Source: Microlunatus endophyticus (GTDB lineage: Bacteria > Actinomycetota > Actinomycetes > Propionibacteriales > Propionibacteriaceae). From it: DNA of 64,000 bases. How positions within the stretch are numbered: the stretch's first letter is position 1; every line of letters begins with the position of its first letter. Of the stretch, positions 1 to 7,710 are shown piece by piece. The position numbers and the translations under genes were made by a program. The stretch spans positions 62,001-126,000 of the forward strand of contig NZ_BMMZ01000002.1 of NCBI RefSeq assembly GCF_014646195.1, in the 5' to 3' direction. A model generated the notes under the pieces. It had not been told where the DNA came from. It was given only the letters and a program-made list of their open reading frames with translations, and did not search any database.

Positions 1-1
1 T

Positions 2-100
2 CCCAGCGCGGCCGGTTCGCCGGTCAGACAGTGGACGGTCGGCCAGTTCGCCGCGCTGATCGACAAGGCTCGCGCCGCGGTCTCAGCGATCCGCGACTGA
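2..100 (+). CDS. C-terminal end of an unidentified protein (partial)
   Basis: An open frame enters from the left edge and stops with TGA at 98-100, giving about 32 residues that end in a helical, Ala/Arg-rich tail (…FAALIDKARAAVSAIRD). The codon use is like that of neighbouring genes, with G or C in nearly every third position. It converges with the methyltransferase gene that ends 6 bases further on. Too little is visible to name a family. It could belong to the adjacent polyketide cluster or be unrelated. Confidence 0.45.
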   Translation, partial: PSAAGSPVRQWTVGQFAALIDKARAAVSAIRD

Positions 101-106
101 TGTCGA

Positions 107-631
107 TCAGGCAGCTCTCGCCTGCGCGAGGGCGCGGTTCTCGACCCGGATCCGAAGGGTCAGGGCCGCGCCGTTCAGGACGGTGAAGGCCAAGGCGGTG
201 ATCCAGGCGGTGTGCACCAGCGGAAGAGCTGCGCCCTCGATCACGACTGCCAGATAGTTCGGATGGGACAGGATCCGGTACGGACCGCGCCGGACCAGGG
301 CCAGACCGGGGAACACGATGACACGAGTGTTCCACCGGCTGCCGAGGGTCGTGATGCACCACCACCGCAAGGCCTCTCCGGCCAGCACCAGTACGAACAT
401 CGGAATACCCAACCCGGCGACGAATTCCGGCCTTCGTACCCAGGTCTCGACCAGGCAGCCGGCCAGCAGACCGATGTGCAGGGCGACGATCAGGGGATAG
501 TGCCGGCGGCCGTACTCGATCCCACCATGATCGAGAGCCCAACGCCGGTTACGGGTCGCGACGACGAGTTCAGCGAGCCGTTCACAGCCGACGGCGAGGA
601 CCAGGATCGTGAACCACAGCAGCGATGCCAC
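107..631 (-). CDS. isoprenylcysteine carboxyl methyltransferase-family membrane protein
   Basis: A 174-residue integral membrane protein with about four hydrophobic segments. Near the C-terminus (residues 114-137) it carries the family signature RRGPYRILSHPNYL followed by a conserved Glu, which in ICMT-type enzymes forms the SAM pocket. Its start lies 3 bases after the stop of the type III polyketide synthase, so the two are almost certainly co-transcribed. The same pairing is known in phenolic lipid clusters (Streptomyces griseus srsA-srsB), where the methyltransferase O-methylates the alkylresorcinol. By inference this enzyme methylates the product of its neighbour in the membrane. The family is certain; the substrate is not. 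Confidence 0.85.
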   Translation of the reverse strand: MASLLWFTILVLAVGCERLAELVVATRNRRWALDHGGIEYGRRHYPLIVALHIGLLAGCLVETWVRRPEFVAGLGIPMFVLVLAGEALRWWCITTLGSRWNTRVIVFPGLALVRRGPYRILSHPNYLAVVIEGAALPLVHTAWITALAFTVLNGAALTLRIRVENRALAQARAA

Positions 632-634
632 CGT

Positions 635-1777
635 TCACGCCCGGAGCAAGACCTGCTCGAGGGCGAAGCCCGGGCCCATCGCCATCATCAGCCCGTACGA
701 CCCAGGTTCCGGCCTGCGCTGGTCCAGCGTGTCGGTCAGCACGTGCAGCACCGACGAGGAGGAGATGTTGCCGATCCGGGACAGCGAATCCCAGGTCATC
801 GCCAGCTCTCCATCGGTCAGCTTCAGCGTCTCCTCGATCGCCTCGATCACTTTCGGCCCACCGGGATGGCAGACCCACCAGCCGATCGCGTCGCGGGACA
901 ACCCCTGCTCGGACAGGAAACCGTCGACGTCGTCGGCCAGATAGCTGCGGACGAGTTCCGGGATCTCCGCGCCCAGCACGATCTGCAGCCCCGAACTGCT
1001 GACGTCCCAGCCCATCGCGCGTTCGGTGTGCGGGTAGAGCCGGCTCCTGGTGCCGACCACGACCGGGCCCTGATGATCATCAGCTTCGTCCGGGACGTCG
1101 GCGAACCCGGCATCCGGATCCGGGCCGCGCATTACGACGGCGGCGGCACCGTCGCCGAACAGACCGCTGGCAATCAGATTGGCTGTCGACGTGTCACCGC
1201 GCTGCAGGGTCAAGGAGCACAGCTCGACCGTCACCAGGACCCCGATCCGGCCCGGCCGGCCGAGCAGGAAGTCGCGCAGTCGCGCCACACCGCCGGCGCC
1301 GGCTGCGCAGCCGAGCCCCACCACCGGAAGCCGTACGACATCGGGGCGCAGCCCCAGCCCGACAGCGATCCTGGCGTCCAGCGACGGCACCGAGACCCCG
1401 GTGCTCGACGCGGCGATGATCACGTCGACCTCGCGCGGGCTGACCCGAGCGGCCGCGAGAGCCTCGCGGATCGCCTGCTCGGCCAGTTGCGTACCGGCCC
1501 GGAGGAAGGCGTCGTTGGTGGCGCCGAAATCGGTCAGTCCGGCGTACTCCTCGATCGGCAACGCAAGCCGTCTGGTCCGGACTCCGGCATTGCCGTGCAC
1601 CCTCTCCAACAGCTTGCGCCGCGGGCCCTCGAGGCCGACGAACTCGGCGAACGCCTCGGTCAGCTGTTGCTGCGGATAGCCGTACGGGGGCAGCACGCCG
1701 CGCGTTGCCAGGATCTGCGGATGCACAGCGGCTGTCCGATCGCCGGGCCGTGTCTCGGTGATGAGTTGCTCCACCAT
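635..1777 (-). CDS. type III polyketide synthase (chalcone/alkylresorcinol synthase family)
   Basis: A 380-residue homodimeric ketosynthase of the usual length for the family. The catalytic triad is visible: Cys157 in GLGCAAGAGG, His304 in CHPGGPKVIE and Asn337 in RIGNISSSS. These enzymes extend an acyl-CoA starter with malonyl-CoA units and cyclise the chain, usually to resorcinols or pyrones. The linked ICMT-type methyltransferase suggests an alkylresorcinol-like phenolic lipid; this is inference from gene order. It heads the leftward pair. Upstream lies a 170-base divergent intergenic region shared with a small rightward gene. Confidence 0.93.
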   Translation of the reverse strand: MVEQLITETRPGDRTAAVHPQILATRGVLPPYGYPQQQLTEAFAEFVGLEGPRRKLLERVHGNAGVRTRRLALPIEEYAGLTDFGATNDAFLRAGTQLAEQAIREALAAARVSPREVDVIIAASSTGVSVPSLDARIAVGLGLRPDVVRLPVVGLGCAAGAGGVARLRDFLLGRPGRIGVLVTVELCSLTLQRGDTSTANLIASGLFGDGAAAVVMRGPDPDAGFADVPDEADDHQGPVVVGTRSRLYPHTERAMGWDVSSSGLQIVLGAEIPELVRSYLADDVDGFLSEQGLSRDAIGWWVCHPGGPKVIEAIEETLKLTDGELAMTWDSLSRIGNISSSSVLHVLTDTLDQRRPEPGSYGLMMAMGPGFALEQVLLRA

Positions 1778-1947
1778 CAGTGGCTACCCCTCCCGGCGGC
1801 CGGCAACCGCCGGTGTCCGCCCTGCGTCCCCAGCATAGGCGCAGGTTTGCGGATCGACCGTTGCGCTGCCGGTTCGCTGGGTACGGCACCACCCATGCAG
1901 GACATGATCCTTCTCGACACGATCGACGAAAGGCGGAGGGGGCTCCG

Positions 1948-2166
1948 ATGAGCGAGGACGGCGTGGTTGACAGCGAGGAATACCGGCTGGAGCTGGGCAA
2001 GCGGGCCGATGATCTCGGGCGGGTACTGAGCCAGGTCGGGCGGGCGTACGAACTCCGCGCCGCCGGAACGCCGCCGAATGCGGTACCGGAGCTCGTTGCC
2101 GCCGACCTGAACGAGGTGGACCAGTTCCTCAGCCAACTCGAGGCCGGCGGAGACACCAAGGGCTGA
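1948..2166 (+). CDS. small acidic hypothetical protein
   Basis: A 72-residue, acidic, soluble protein (MSEDGVVDSEEYRLELGKRA…). The purine-rich stretch GGCGGAGGGGG just upstream of the ATG is a good ribosome binding site and fixes the start. The sequence is predicted mostly helical and has no recognised domain. It lies between the divergent polyketide synthase and the formate dehydrogenase operon and is read in the same direction as the latter. A link to formate dehydrogenase is possible but unsupported. Confidence 0.6.
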   Translation: MSEDGVVDSEEYRLELGKRADDLGRVLSQVGRAYELRAAGTPPNAVPELVAADLNEVDQFLSQLEAGGDTKG

Positions 2167-2250
2167 CGACACGAGGCGGTGGGTCTGGTCCTTTGGCCGC
2201 GGCCGCCGTTATCGTGGATGGCACGGATCGGACGAGACGGAGGTTCGTTG

Positions 2251-2292
2251 ATGGGCTGCGGTTCGGGGATGGGCTGCGGGCCATGGGTCTGA
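2251..2292 (+). CDS. possible 13-residue leader peptide MGCGSGMGCGPWV
   Basis: An ATG at 2251 sits 7 bases after GGAGG (2239-2243), the only good ribosome binding site upstream of fdhA. It opens a 13-codon frame, MGCGSGMGCGPWV, that stops with TGA at 2290-2292, just inside and out of frame with the fdhA start at 2283. The DNA is a near-duplication of ATGGGCTGCGG. Translation of this peptide could deliver ribosomes to the fdhA start by coupling. It may be chance; the absence of any other Shine-Dalgarno for fdhA is the main argument for it. Confidence 0.35.
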   Translation: MGCGSGMGCGPWV

Positions 2293-5200
2293 GCAAGGCG
2301 TTCCTCGGCTGGCCTGTGGTGCGTCAGCTGACCGGAAACGATCCGTTGGGTCGGGGAGCTGCCGCGGAGTCGAAGCGCACCCGATCTTGGACCGCGCGGA
2401 CCGAGACCGCCGACGCGGTGGTCAAGAGCGTCTGCCCCTATTGCGCGGTCGGCTGCGGCCAGAACGTCTACGTGAAGGACGGCAGGGTCGTCCAGATCGA
2501 GGGCGATCCCGATTCGCCCGTCTCGCGCGGCCGGTTGTGTCCCAAGGGGTCGGCCAGCGAACAGCTGGTGAACGCGCCGAACCGGATCAAGCACGTGCTC
2601 TACCGCCGCCCGGGCGGCACCGATTGGGAACGGATCGAGGCCGAGCAGGCGCTGGACATGATCGCCGACCGGGTCGTCGAGTCCCGCCCGCGCTGGTGGC
2701 AGGACACCGACGAAAAGGGTCAACCGCTCCGCCGGACGATGGGCATCGCAGCGCTCGGCGGCGCGACCCTGGACAACGAAGAGAACTATCTGATCAAGAA
2801 GCTCTTCACAGCTCTCGGCGCGATCCAGATCGAGAACCAGGCCCGTATTTGACACAGTGCGACGGTTCCCAGTTTGGGAGCCTCGTTCGGCCGGGGCGGT
2901 GCCACCGGCTTCCTGCAGGATCTGGCCAATTCGGACTGCATCGTCATCCAAGGGTCCAATATGGCCGAGTGCCACCCGGTCGGGTTCCAGTGGGTGACTG
3001 AGGCGAAGAAGCACGGCGCCAAGGTCTTCCACGTCGACCCGCGGTTCACCAGGACCTCGGCGCTGGCCGATGCCCACGTGCCGATCCGGGCCGGGAGTGA
3101 CATCGCCTTCCTCGGGGCGGTGATCAACTACATCCTCAGCAACGAGAAGTACTTCGTGGAGTACGTGCTGACCTACACCAATGCCTCGCACATCATCGAC
3201 GACGACTTCCGCGACGTCGACGATCTTGATGGCGTCTTCTCCGGCTACGATCCCGAGACCGGCACCTACGATCCGGACAGCTGGTCCTATGCGGATCTGA
3301 CCGAACATGCCGCCAGCGGAGGACCGACGTCGCACGCCGACGAAGAGCAGAACGGCCAGGATCAGGACGGCCAGGATCAGGGTGGTGAGCACCCGGCCTC
3401 GGCGTCGAGCCGCGCGGCGGCACACGAGCTCGGCGGCCACGGCGCGCCGATGGATTCGACCGGCATCCGCACCGACGAGACACTGCAGGATCCGCACTGC
3501 GTCTTCCAGATCATGCGCCGCCATTTCGCGCGCTACACACCGGAAATGGTGCAGGAGGTGTGCGGGGTCAGCCCCGAGCAGCTGCTCGAGGTGTGCGAGG
3601 CGGTGACCGCCAACAGCGGCCGGGATCGTACGACCGCGTGGGTCTATTCGGTCGGCTGGACCCACCACACGGTCGGCATCCAGTACATCCGCAGCGCCTG
3701 CATCATCCAGCTGCTGCTGGGGAATATCGGCCGGCCCGGCGGCGGCATCATGGCCCTGCGGGGTCACGCGAGCATCCAGGGTTCGACCGACATCCCGACC
3801 CTGTTCAACCTGTTGCCCGGTTATCTGCCGATGCCGATGGCCGGTCAGCACCACTCGCTGGACGCCTATGTCGAATCCATCGCGAGCCCTGACCAGAAGG
3901 GCTACTGGACCAACGCACGGACCTACATCGTCAACCTGCTCAAGGCCTGGTGGGGTGATGCGGCCACGGAGGAAAACCAGTACTGCTTCGATTATCTGCC
4001 CACTCTGACCGGTGATCATGGGACCTACGCGACCGTGATGGACATGCTCGACGACAAGATCGACGGCTACTTCCTCTTCGGCCAGAATCCGGCGGTCGGG
4101 TCGGCGCACGGGACAATGCAGCGCAAGGCACTGGCAAAGCTGAAGTGGCTGGTCGTTCGTGACCTGAACATGATCGAATCGGCCACCTTCTGGAAGGACT
4201 CACCGGAGATCGAGACCGGGGAGCTGAAGACCACCGACATCGACACCGAAGTGTTCTTCCTGCCGGCCGCAGCGCACACCGAGAAGTCGGGTTCCTTCAC
4301 CCAGACCCAGCGGATGCTGCAATGGCATCACAAGGCCGTCGAACCACCGGAGGACTGCTCCAGTGATCTTGATTTCACCTACAAGCTGGGCCAGAAGATC
4401 AGAGAGCGGCTGGCCGGCTCGACCGATGATCGCGATCGGCCGATCCTCGACCTGACCTGGGATTATCCGCTGGAGGAGTCCGGGGAGGTGTCGGCCGATG
4501 CGGTGCTGCGGGAGATCAACGGCGAATTCGTCTCCGGTGATCACCAGGGCGAGACACTCGGCAGCTACCTGCAGATGGCCGACGACGGGTCGACCTCCGG
4601 CGGCTGCTGGATCTATACCGGTGTGTACGCCGACGAGGTCAACCAGGCCGCCCGCCGCAAGCCCGGCCGCGAACAGTCCTGGGTCGCACCCGAGTGGGGC
4701 TGGGCCTGGCCGGCCAACCGGCGCATCCTCTACAACCGCGCCTCGGCCGATCCGGAGGGCAAGCCGTGGAGCGAGCGGAAGTCGTACCTGACCTGGGACG
4801 AAGACCAACAGCAGTGGACCGGCCCGGACATCCCGGACTTCGAGCCGACCAAGGCGCCGTCCTACCGACCGGATGAGGGCGCCACCGGACCTGAGGCCCT
4901 CGCCGGCGACGACCCGTTCATCATGCAGGCCGACGGCAAGGGCTGGTTGTACGCACCGTCAGGGCTGCTCGACGGGCCGTTGCCATCACACTACGAACCG
5001 CAGGAGTCGCCGGTCAGCAACGCCTTCTACCGTCAGCAGGCGAATCCGACCCGGGAGGTGTTCCCGCGGCCCGACAACCTGCAGGCACCGTCCGGCGACG
5101 AGCCGGGCGCCGAGGTGTTCCCGTACGTCTTCACCACCTACCGGCTGACCGAACACCACACCGCCGGCGGGATGAGCCGCTTCCAGCCATACCTGTCCGA

Positions 5201-5669
5201 ACTGCAGCCGGAGTTCTTCTGCGAGGTGTCGCCGCAGCTCGCCGCCGAACGCGGACTGGAACATCTCGGCTGGGCGACGATCGTCAGTCCGCGGACCGCG
5301 ATCGAGGCCCGGGTGCTGGTCACCGAACGGATGGTGCCGCTGCAGGTGGCCGGCCGTACGGTGCACCAGGTCGGCCTGCCGTACCACTGGGGCCAGGGCA
5401 GCAGCGCTCTGATCAGCGGGGACGCGGCCAACGACTTGTTCGGGGTGACCCTGGATCCCAACGTGCACATCCAGGAGAGCAAAGTGGCCTCGTGTGACAT
5501 TCGTCCGGGGCGCCGCCCCCGCGGTCCGGCGCTGCTGGACCTGGTCGCCGACTACCGGCAGCGGGCCGGCATCTCGATCGACACCGGCCAGCTCCGCCGC
5601 ACGCCCGACGACAGCGCGAACGCCGGAACGCGGGTGGACGGGCGCCGACCGGAAAACAGGGAGGGTTGA
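2283..5669 (+). CDS. fdhA: selenocysteine-containing formate dehydrogenase, catalytic alpha subunit
   Basis: Oxidises formate to CO2 at a Mo/W-bis-MGD centre and passes electrons through a [4Fe-4S] cluster to the beta subunit. The full product is 1128 residues, with an in-frame TGA at 2850-2852 read as selenocysteine 190. The reading frame is open on both sides and the context ENQARI-U-HSATV matches the catalytic Sec/Cys site of this family. The cluster ligands are Cys51, Cys54, Cys58 and Cys86. A low-complexity Gln/Asp/His-rich insertion occupies about residues 343-395 and contains a 15-base tandem repeat. The start at 2283 fits the family N-terminus; no strong ribosome binding site precedes it. 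The stop overlaps the start of fdhB. The nearby sel genes support the Sec reading. A gene caller that stops at TGA would split it at 2852. Confidence 0.95.
2860..2885 (+). promoter_or_regulatory. SECIS-like hairpin for UGA decoding in fdhA
   Basis: Beginning eight bases after the TGA, the mRNA can fold into a hairpin: GGTTCCC (2864-2870) pairs with GGGAGCC (2876-2882) around the loop AGTTT. A lower stem of three pairs continues below a bulged C. Bacterial SECIS elements sit immediately downstream of the UGA inside the coding region and carry GU in the apical loop for SelB. Here the loop contains GU and lies 18 bases from the codon. The fold was drawn by eye. Confidence 0.75.
3352..3381 (+). 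repeat. 15-bp tandem duplication inside fdhA
   Basis: The unit ACGGCCAGGATCAGG occurs twice head to tail and encodes a repeated Gly-Gln-Asp-Gln motif in the acidic insertion of FdhA. The length is a multiple of three, so the frame is kept. Confidence 0.8.
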
Positions 5670-6610
5670 TGATGAAACTCCCGTTCGACCTCCCGTTCGC
5701 GGCCGGACCCGAGGGACCCGCTGCCGACGCGGGCTGGCAGGACGCGCCGGATCGCAAGGGATTCTTCACCGACACCTCGATCTGCATCGGCTGCAAGGCC
5801 TGCGAAGTCGCCTGCAAGGAGTGGAACGGGGTGCCGCAGGACGGCATCTACGAACTCCTCGGCAGCTCCTACGACAACACCGGGGCACTAGGAGCCAGCA
5901 CCTGGCGGCACGTCGCCTTCATCGAGCAACGGGTGCCACGATCAGCACCAGTTGATCTTGGGATGCCGTCCTTCGACCGACCCGGCGAGAAGCATGATCA
6001 CCAGGCTCGAGATCAGGAGACGGGGGACTTCCGATGGTTGATGAGTTCCGACGTCTGCAAACACTGCACCAACGCCGCCTGCCTTGACGTCTGCCCGACC
6101 GGATCGCTGTTCCGGACCGAATTCGGCACCGTCGTCGTCCAGGACGACATCTGCAACGGCTGCGGCTATTGCGTGCCCGCCTGTCCGTACGGCGTGATCG
6201 AACGCCGCAACGGTCCTGAGGGAACCAAGAACGTCGGCATCGCCCAGAAGTGCACGCTCTGCTACGACCGGCTCGGCGCGGGCAAGACGCCGGCCTGCGC
6301 GCAGGCCTGTCCGACCGAGTCGATCCAGTTCGGCGACGTCGTCGAGTTGCGGGAGCGGGCCGCGCAGCGGATCCGGAAGCTGCACGAGCAGGGCGTGACC
6401 GATGCCCGGCTGTACGGCGCCGACCCGCACGACGGCGTTGGCGGTGCCGGAGCCTTCTTCCTGTTGCTGGACGAGCCGGAGGTGTACGGCCTGCCGCCGG
6501 ATCCGGTGGTCACCACCCGGGACCTGCCGGCGATGTGGAAGCGGGCCGCGATCGCGGCCGCCGGCCTGGCCGCGGTGGCGGTGGCCTCCTTCGCCGGGAG
6601 CCGGCGATGA
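5669..6610 (+). CDS. fdhB: formate dehydrogenase iron-sulfur (beta) subunit
   Basis: A 313-residue ferredoxin-type electron transfer subunit. Four cysteine clusters are visible: C39-x2-C42-x2-C45-x3-C49, SSDVCKHC…CLDVCP from residue 130, ICNGCGYCVPACP at 162-172, and KCTLC…CAQACP from 195. Together they can bind four [4Fe-4S] clusters. A hydrophobic helix near residues 290-310 matches the single transmembrane anchor of FdnH-type subunits. The start codon overlaps the fdhA stop (TGATG), and AGGGAGG lies just upstream, so the two are translationally coupled. Electrons would pass from FdhA through this chain to the NrfD-type membrane protein encoded next. A second ATG three bases on is an equally good start. 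Confidence 0.93.
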   Translation: MMKLPFDLPFAAGPEGPAADAGWQDAPDRKGFFTDTSICIGCKACEVACKEWNGVPQDGIYELLGSSYDNTGALGASTWRHVAFIEQRVPRSAPVDLGMPSFDRPGEKHDHQARDQETGDFRWLMSSDVCKHCTNAACLDVCPTGSLFRTEFGTVVVQDDICNGCGYCVPACPYGVIERRNGPEGTKNVGIAQKCTLCYDRLGAGKTPACAQACPTESIQFGDVVELRERAAQRIRKLHEQGVTDARLYGADPHDGVGGAGAFFLLLDEPEVYGLPPDPVVTTRDLPAMWKRAAIAAAGLAAVAVASFAGSRR

Positions 6611-7698
6611 GCGCGGATCGGCCGGCCGGGGTCGGTCCGGTCTCCGGCGGTCAAGGGGGCGAGCAGGATCGCGGCAACCGCCGCGGTGGCCCCGGTCGCG
6701 GTAGGGGCCGTCGTGGCGGTGGCCGGCGCGAGCAGCCGGTCGTACCGGACGCGAACTTCGTCTCCTACTACGGCCGGCCCGTGGTCAGGGCCTCGCCGTG
6801 GAAGGCCGACATCCCGACGTACTTCTTCGCCGGCGGACTGGCCGCTGGGTCGTCGTTGCTGGCCGCGGGGGCTGACCTGACCGGACGGCCGGGGCTGCGC
6901 CGCGCAACCCGGATCGCCGCCCTCGGCTCGGTCGGGGTCAGTCTCTATACGCTGGTGCACGACCTCGGCCGGCCGGCGCGGGCGTTGAACATGCTCCGGG
7001 TGATCAAGCCGACCTCGCCGATGTCGATGGGCACCTGGTCGCTGACTGCGTTCGGTCCGTTGGCAGGGGTCGCCGCGGTGGCGGAAGTTGCTCCGGCGCT
7101 GGAGCGGCGGCTGCCGCCCAGGCTGCGCTGGACTGCCCGGCTGCTGGCTGTGGCCGCCAGGCCCAGCGGTTTGCTGGCCGCGGCGGTCGCGCCGATGGTC
7201 GGGACCTACACCGGCGTGCTGATCGCCGACACCGCGACGCCGGCCTGGCACGAGGGCCGGCGGGAGTTGCCGTACGTCTTCGCCGCATCGGCCGCGACTG
7301 CGGCGGCCGGTCTGGGGATGATCACCGCACCGGTCGCCGAGGCCGGGCCGGCACGCCGGATGGGGATGATCGGAGCGGCTGCCGACCTGGTCGCCGAGTA
7401 TCGGATGGAAACGTCGATGGGCATCGTGTCGCAGACGCTCAGAGAGGGCAGCGCCGGCCGGCTGATGAGGGCGAGCAAGGTGCTGACTCTTGGCGGCGCT
7501 CTCGGCGTACTGGTCCTGGGACGTCGCAGCCGGGTGGCCGCGATCGCCTCCGGCGCGGCGCTGTTGGCCGGCTCGGCGGGTACGAAATTCGGCATCTTCC
7601 ACGCCGGCCAGGCGTCCGCGCTGGACCCGAGATACACGGTCGTTCCGCAGCGTGAGCGGATGGAGGGTGGCGGCTCGACCGGCCCCCGGCGGCCGTGA
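6607..7698 (+). CDS. NrfD/PsrC-type membrane subunit of formate dehydrogenase
   Basis: A 363-residue polytopic membrane protein with about eight hydrophobic segments, starting with ATG overlapping the fdhB stop (ATGA). An unusual N-terminal tail of about 45 residues, rich in Gly and Arg, precedes the conserved SYYGRPVVRASPWKADIPTYFF entry into the first helix, a stretch typical of NrfD-like subunits. Later landmarks are HDLGRP and a conserved TSPMSMGTW segment. NrfD-type proteins pass electrons from the Fe-S subunit to the quinone pool and replace the cytochrome b gamma subunit of FdnGHI. Third gene of the operon; no FdhD or FdhE chaperone gene is in the window. Confidence 0.88.
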   Translation: MSADRPAGVGPVSGGQGGEQDRGNRRGGPGRGRGRRGGGRREQPVVPDANFVSYYGRPVVRASPWKADIPTYFFAGGLAAGSSLLAAGADLTGRPGLRRATRIAALGSVGVSLYTLVHDLGRPARALNMLRVIKPTSPMSMGTWSLTAFGPLAGVAAVAEVAPALERRLPPRLRWTARLLAVAARPSGLLAAAVAPMVGTYTGVLIADTATPAWHEGRRELPYVFAASAATAAAGLGMITAPVAEAGPARRMGMIGAAADLVAEYRMETSMGIVSQTLREGSAGRLMRASKVLTLGGALGVLVLGRRSRVAAIASGAALLAGSAGTKFGIFHAGQASALDPRYTVVPQRERMEGGGSTGPRRP

Positions 7699-7710
7699 TC
7701 CGGCGGCACC

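Noticed and set aside
212..1951. 579-codon rightward open frame
   Set aside because: It is antisense to the type III PKS and methyltransferase. The product is rich in Arg, Gln, Pro and His with no motifs, as expected from the complement of high-GC genes.
2850..2852. Nonsense mutation making fdhA a pseudogene
   Set aside because: The codon is exactly at the Sec/Cys catalytic position, is followed by a SECIS-like hairpin, and a full sel gene set is close by.
3352..3381. CRISPR-like repeats
   Set aside because: The short tandem repeats in the window have no spacers of regular length and no cas genes are present.
1194..4109. 971-codon leftward open frame
   Set aside because: It runs antisense through fdhA and into the PKS in a wrong frame. 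fdhA has clear catalytic motifs on the plus strand.
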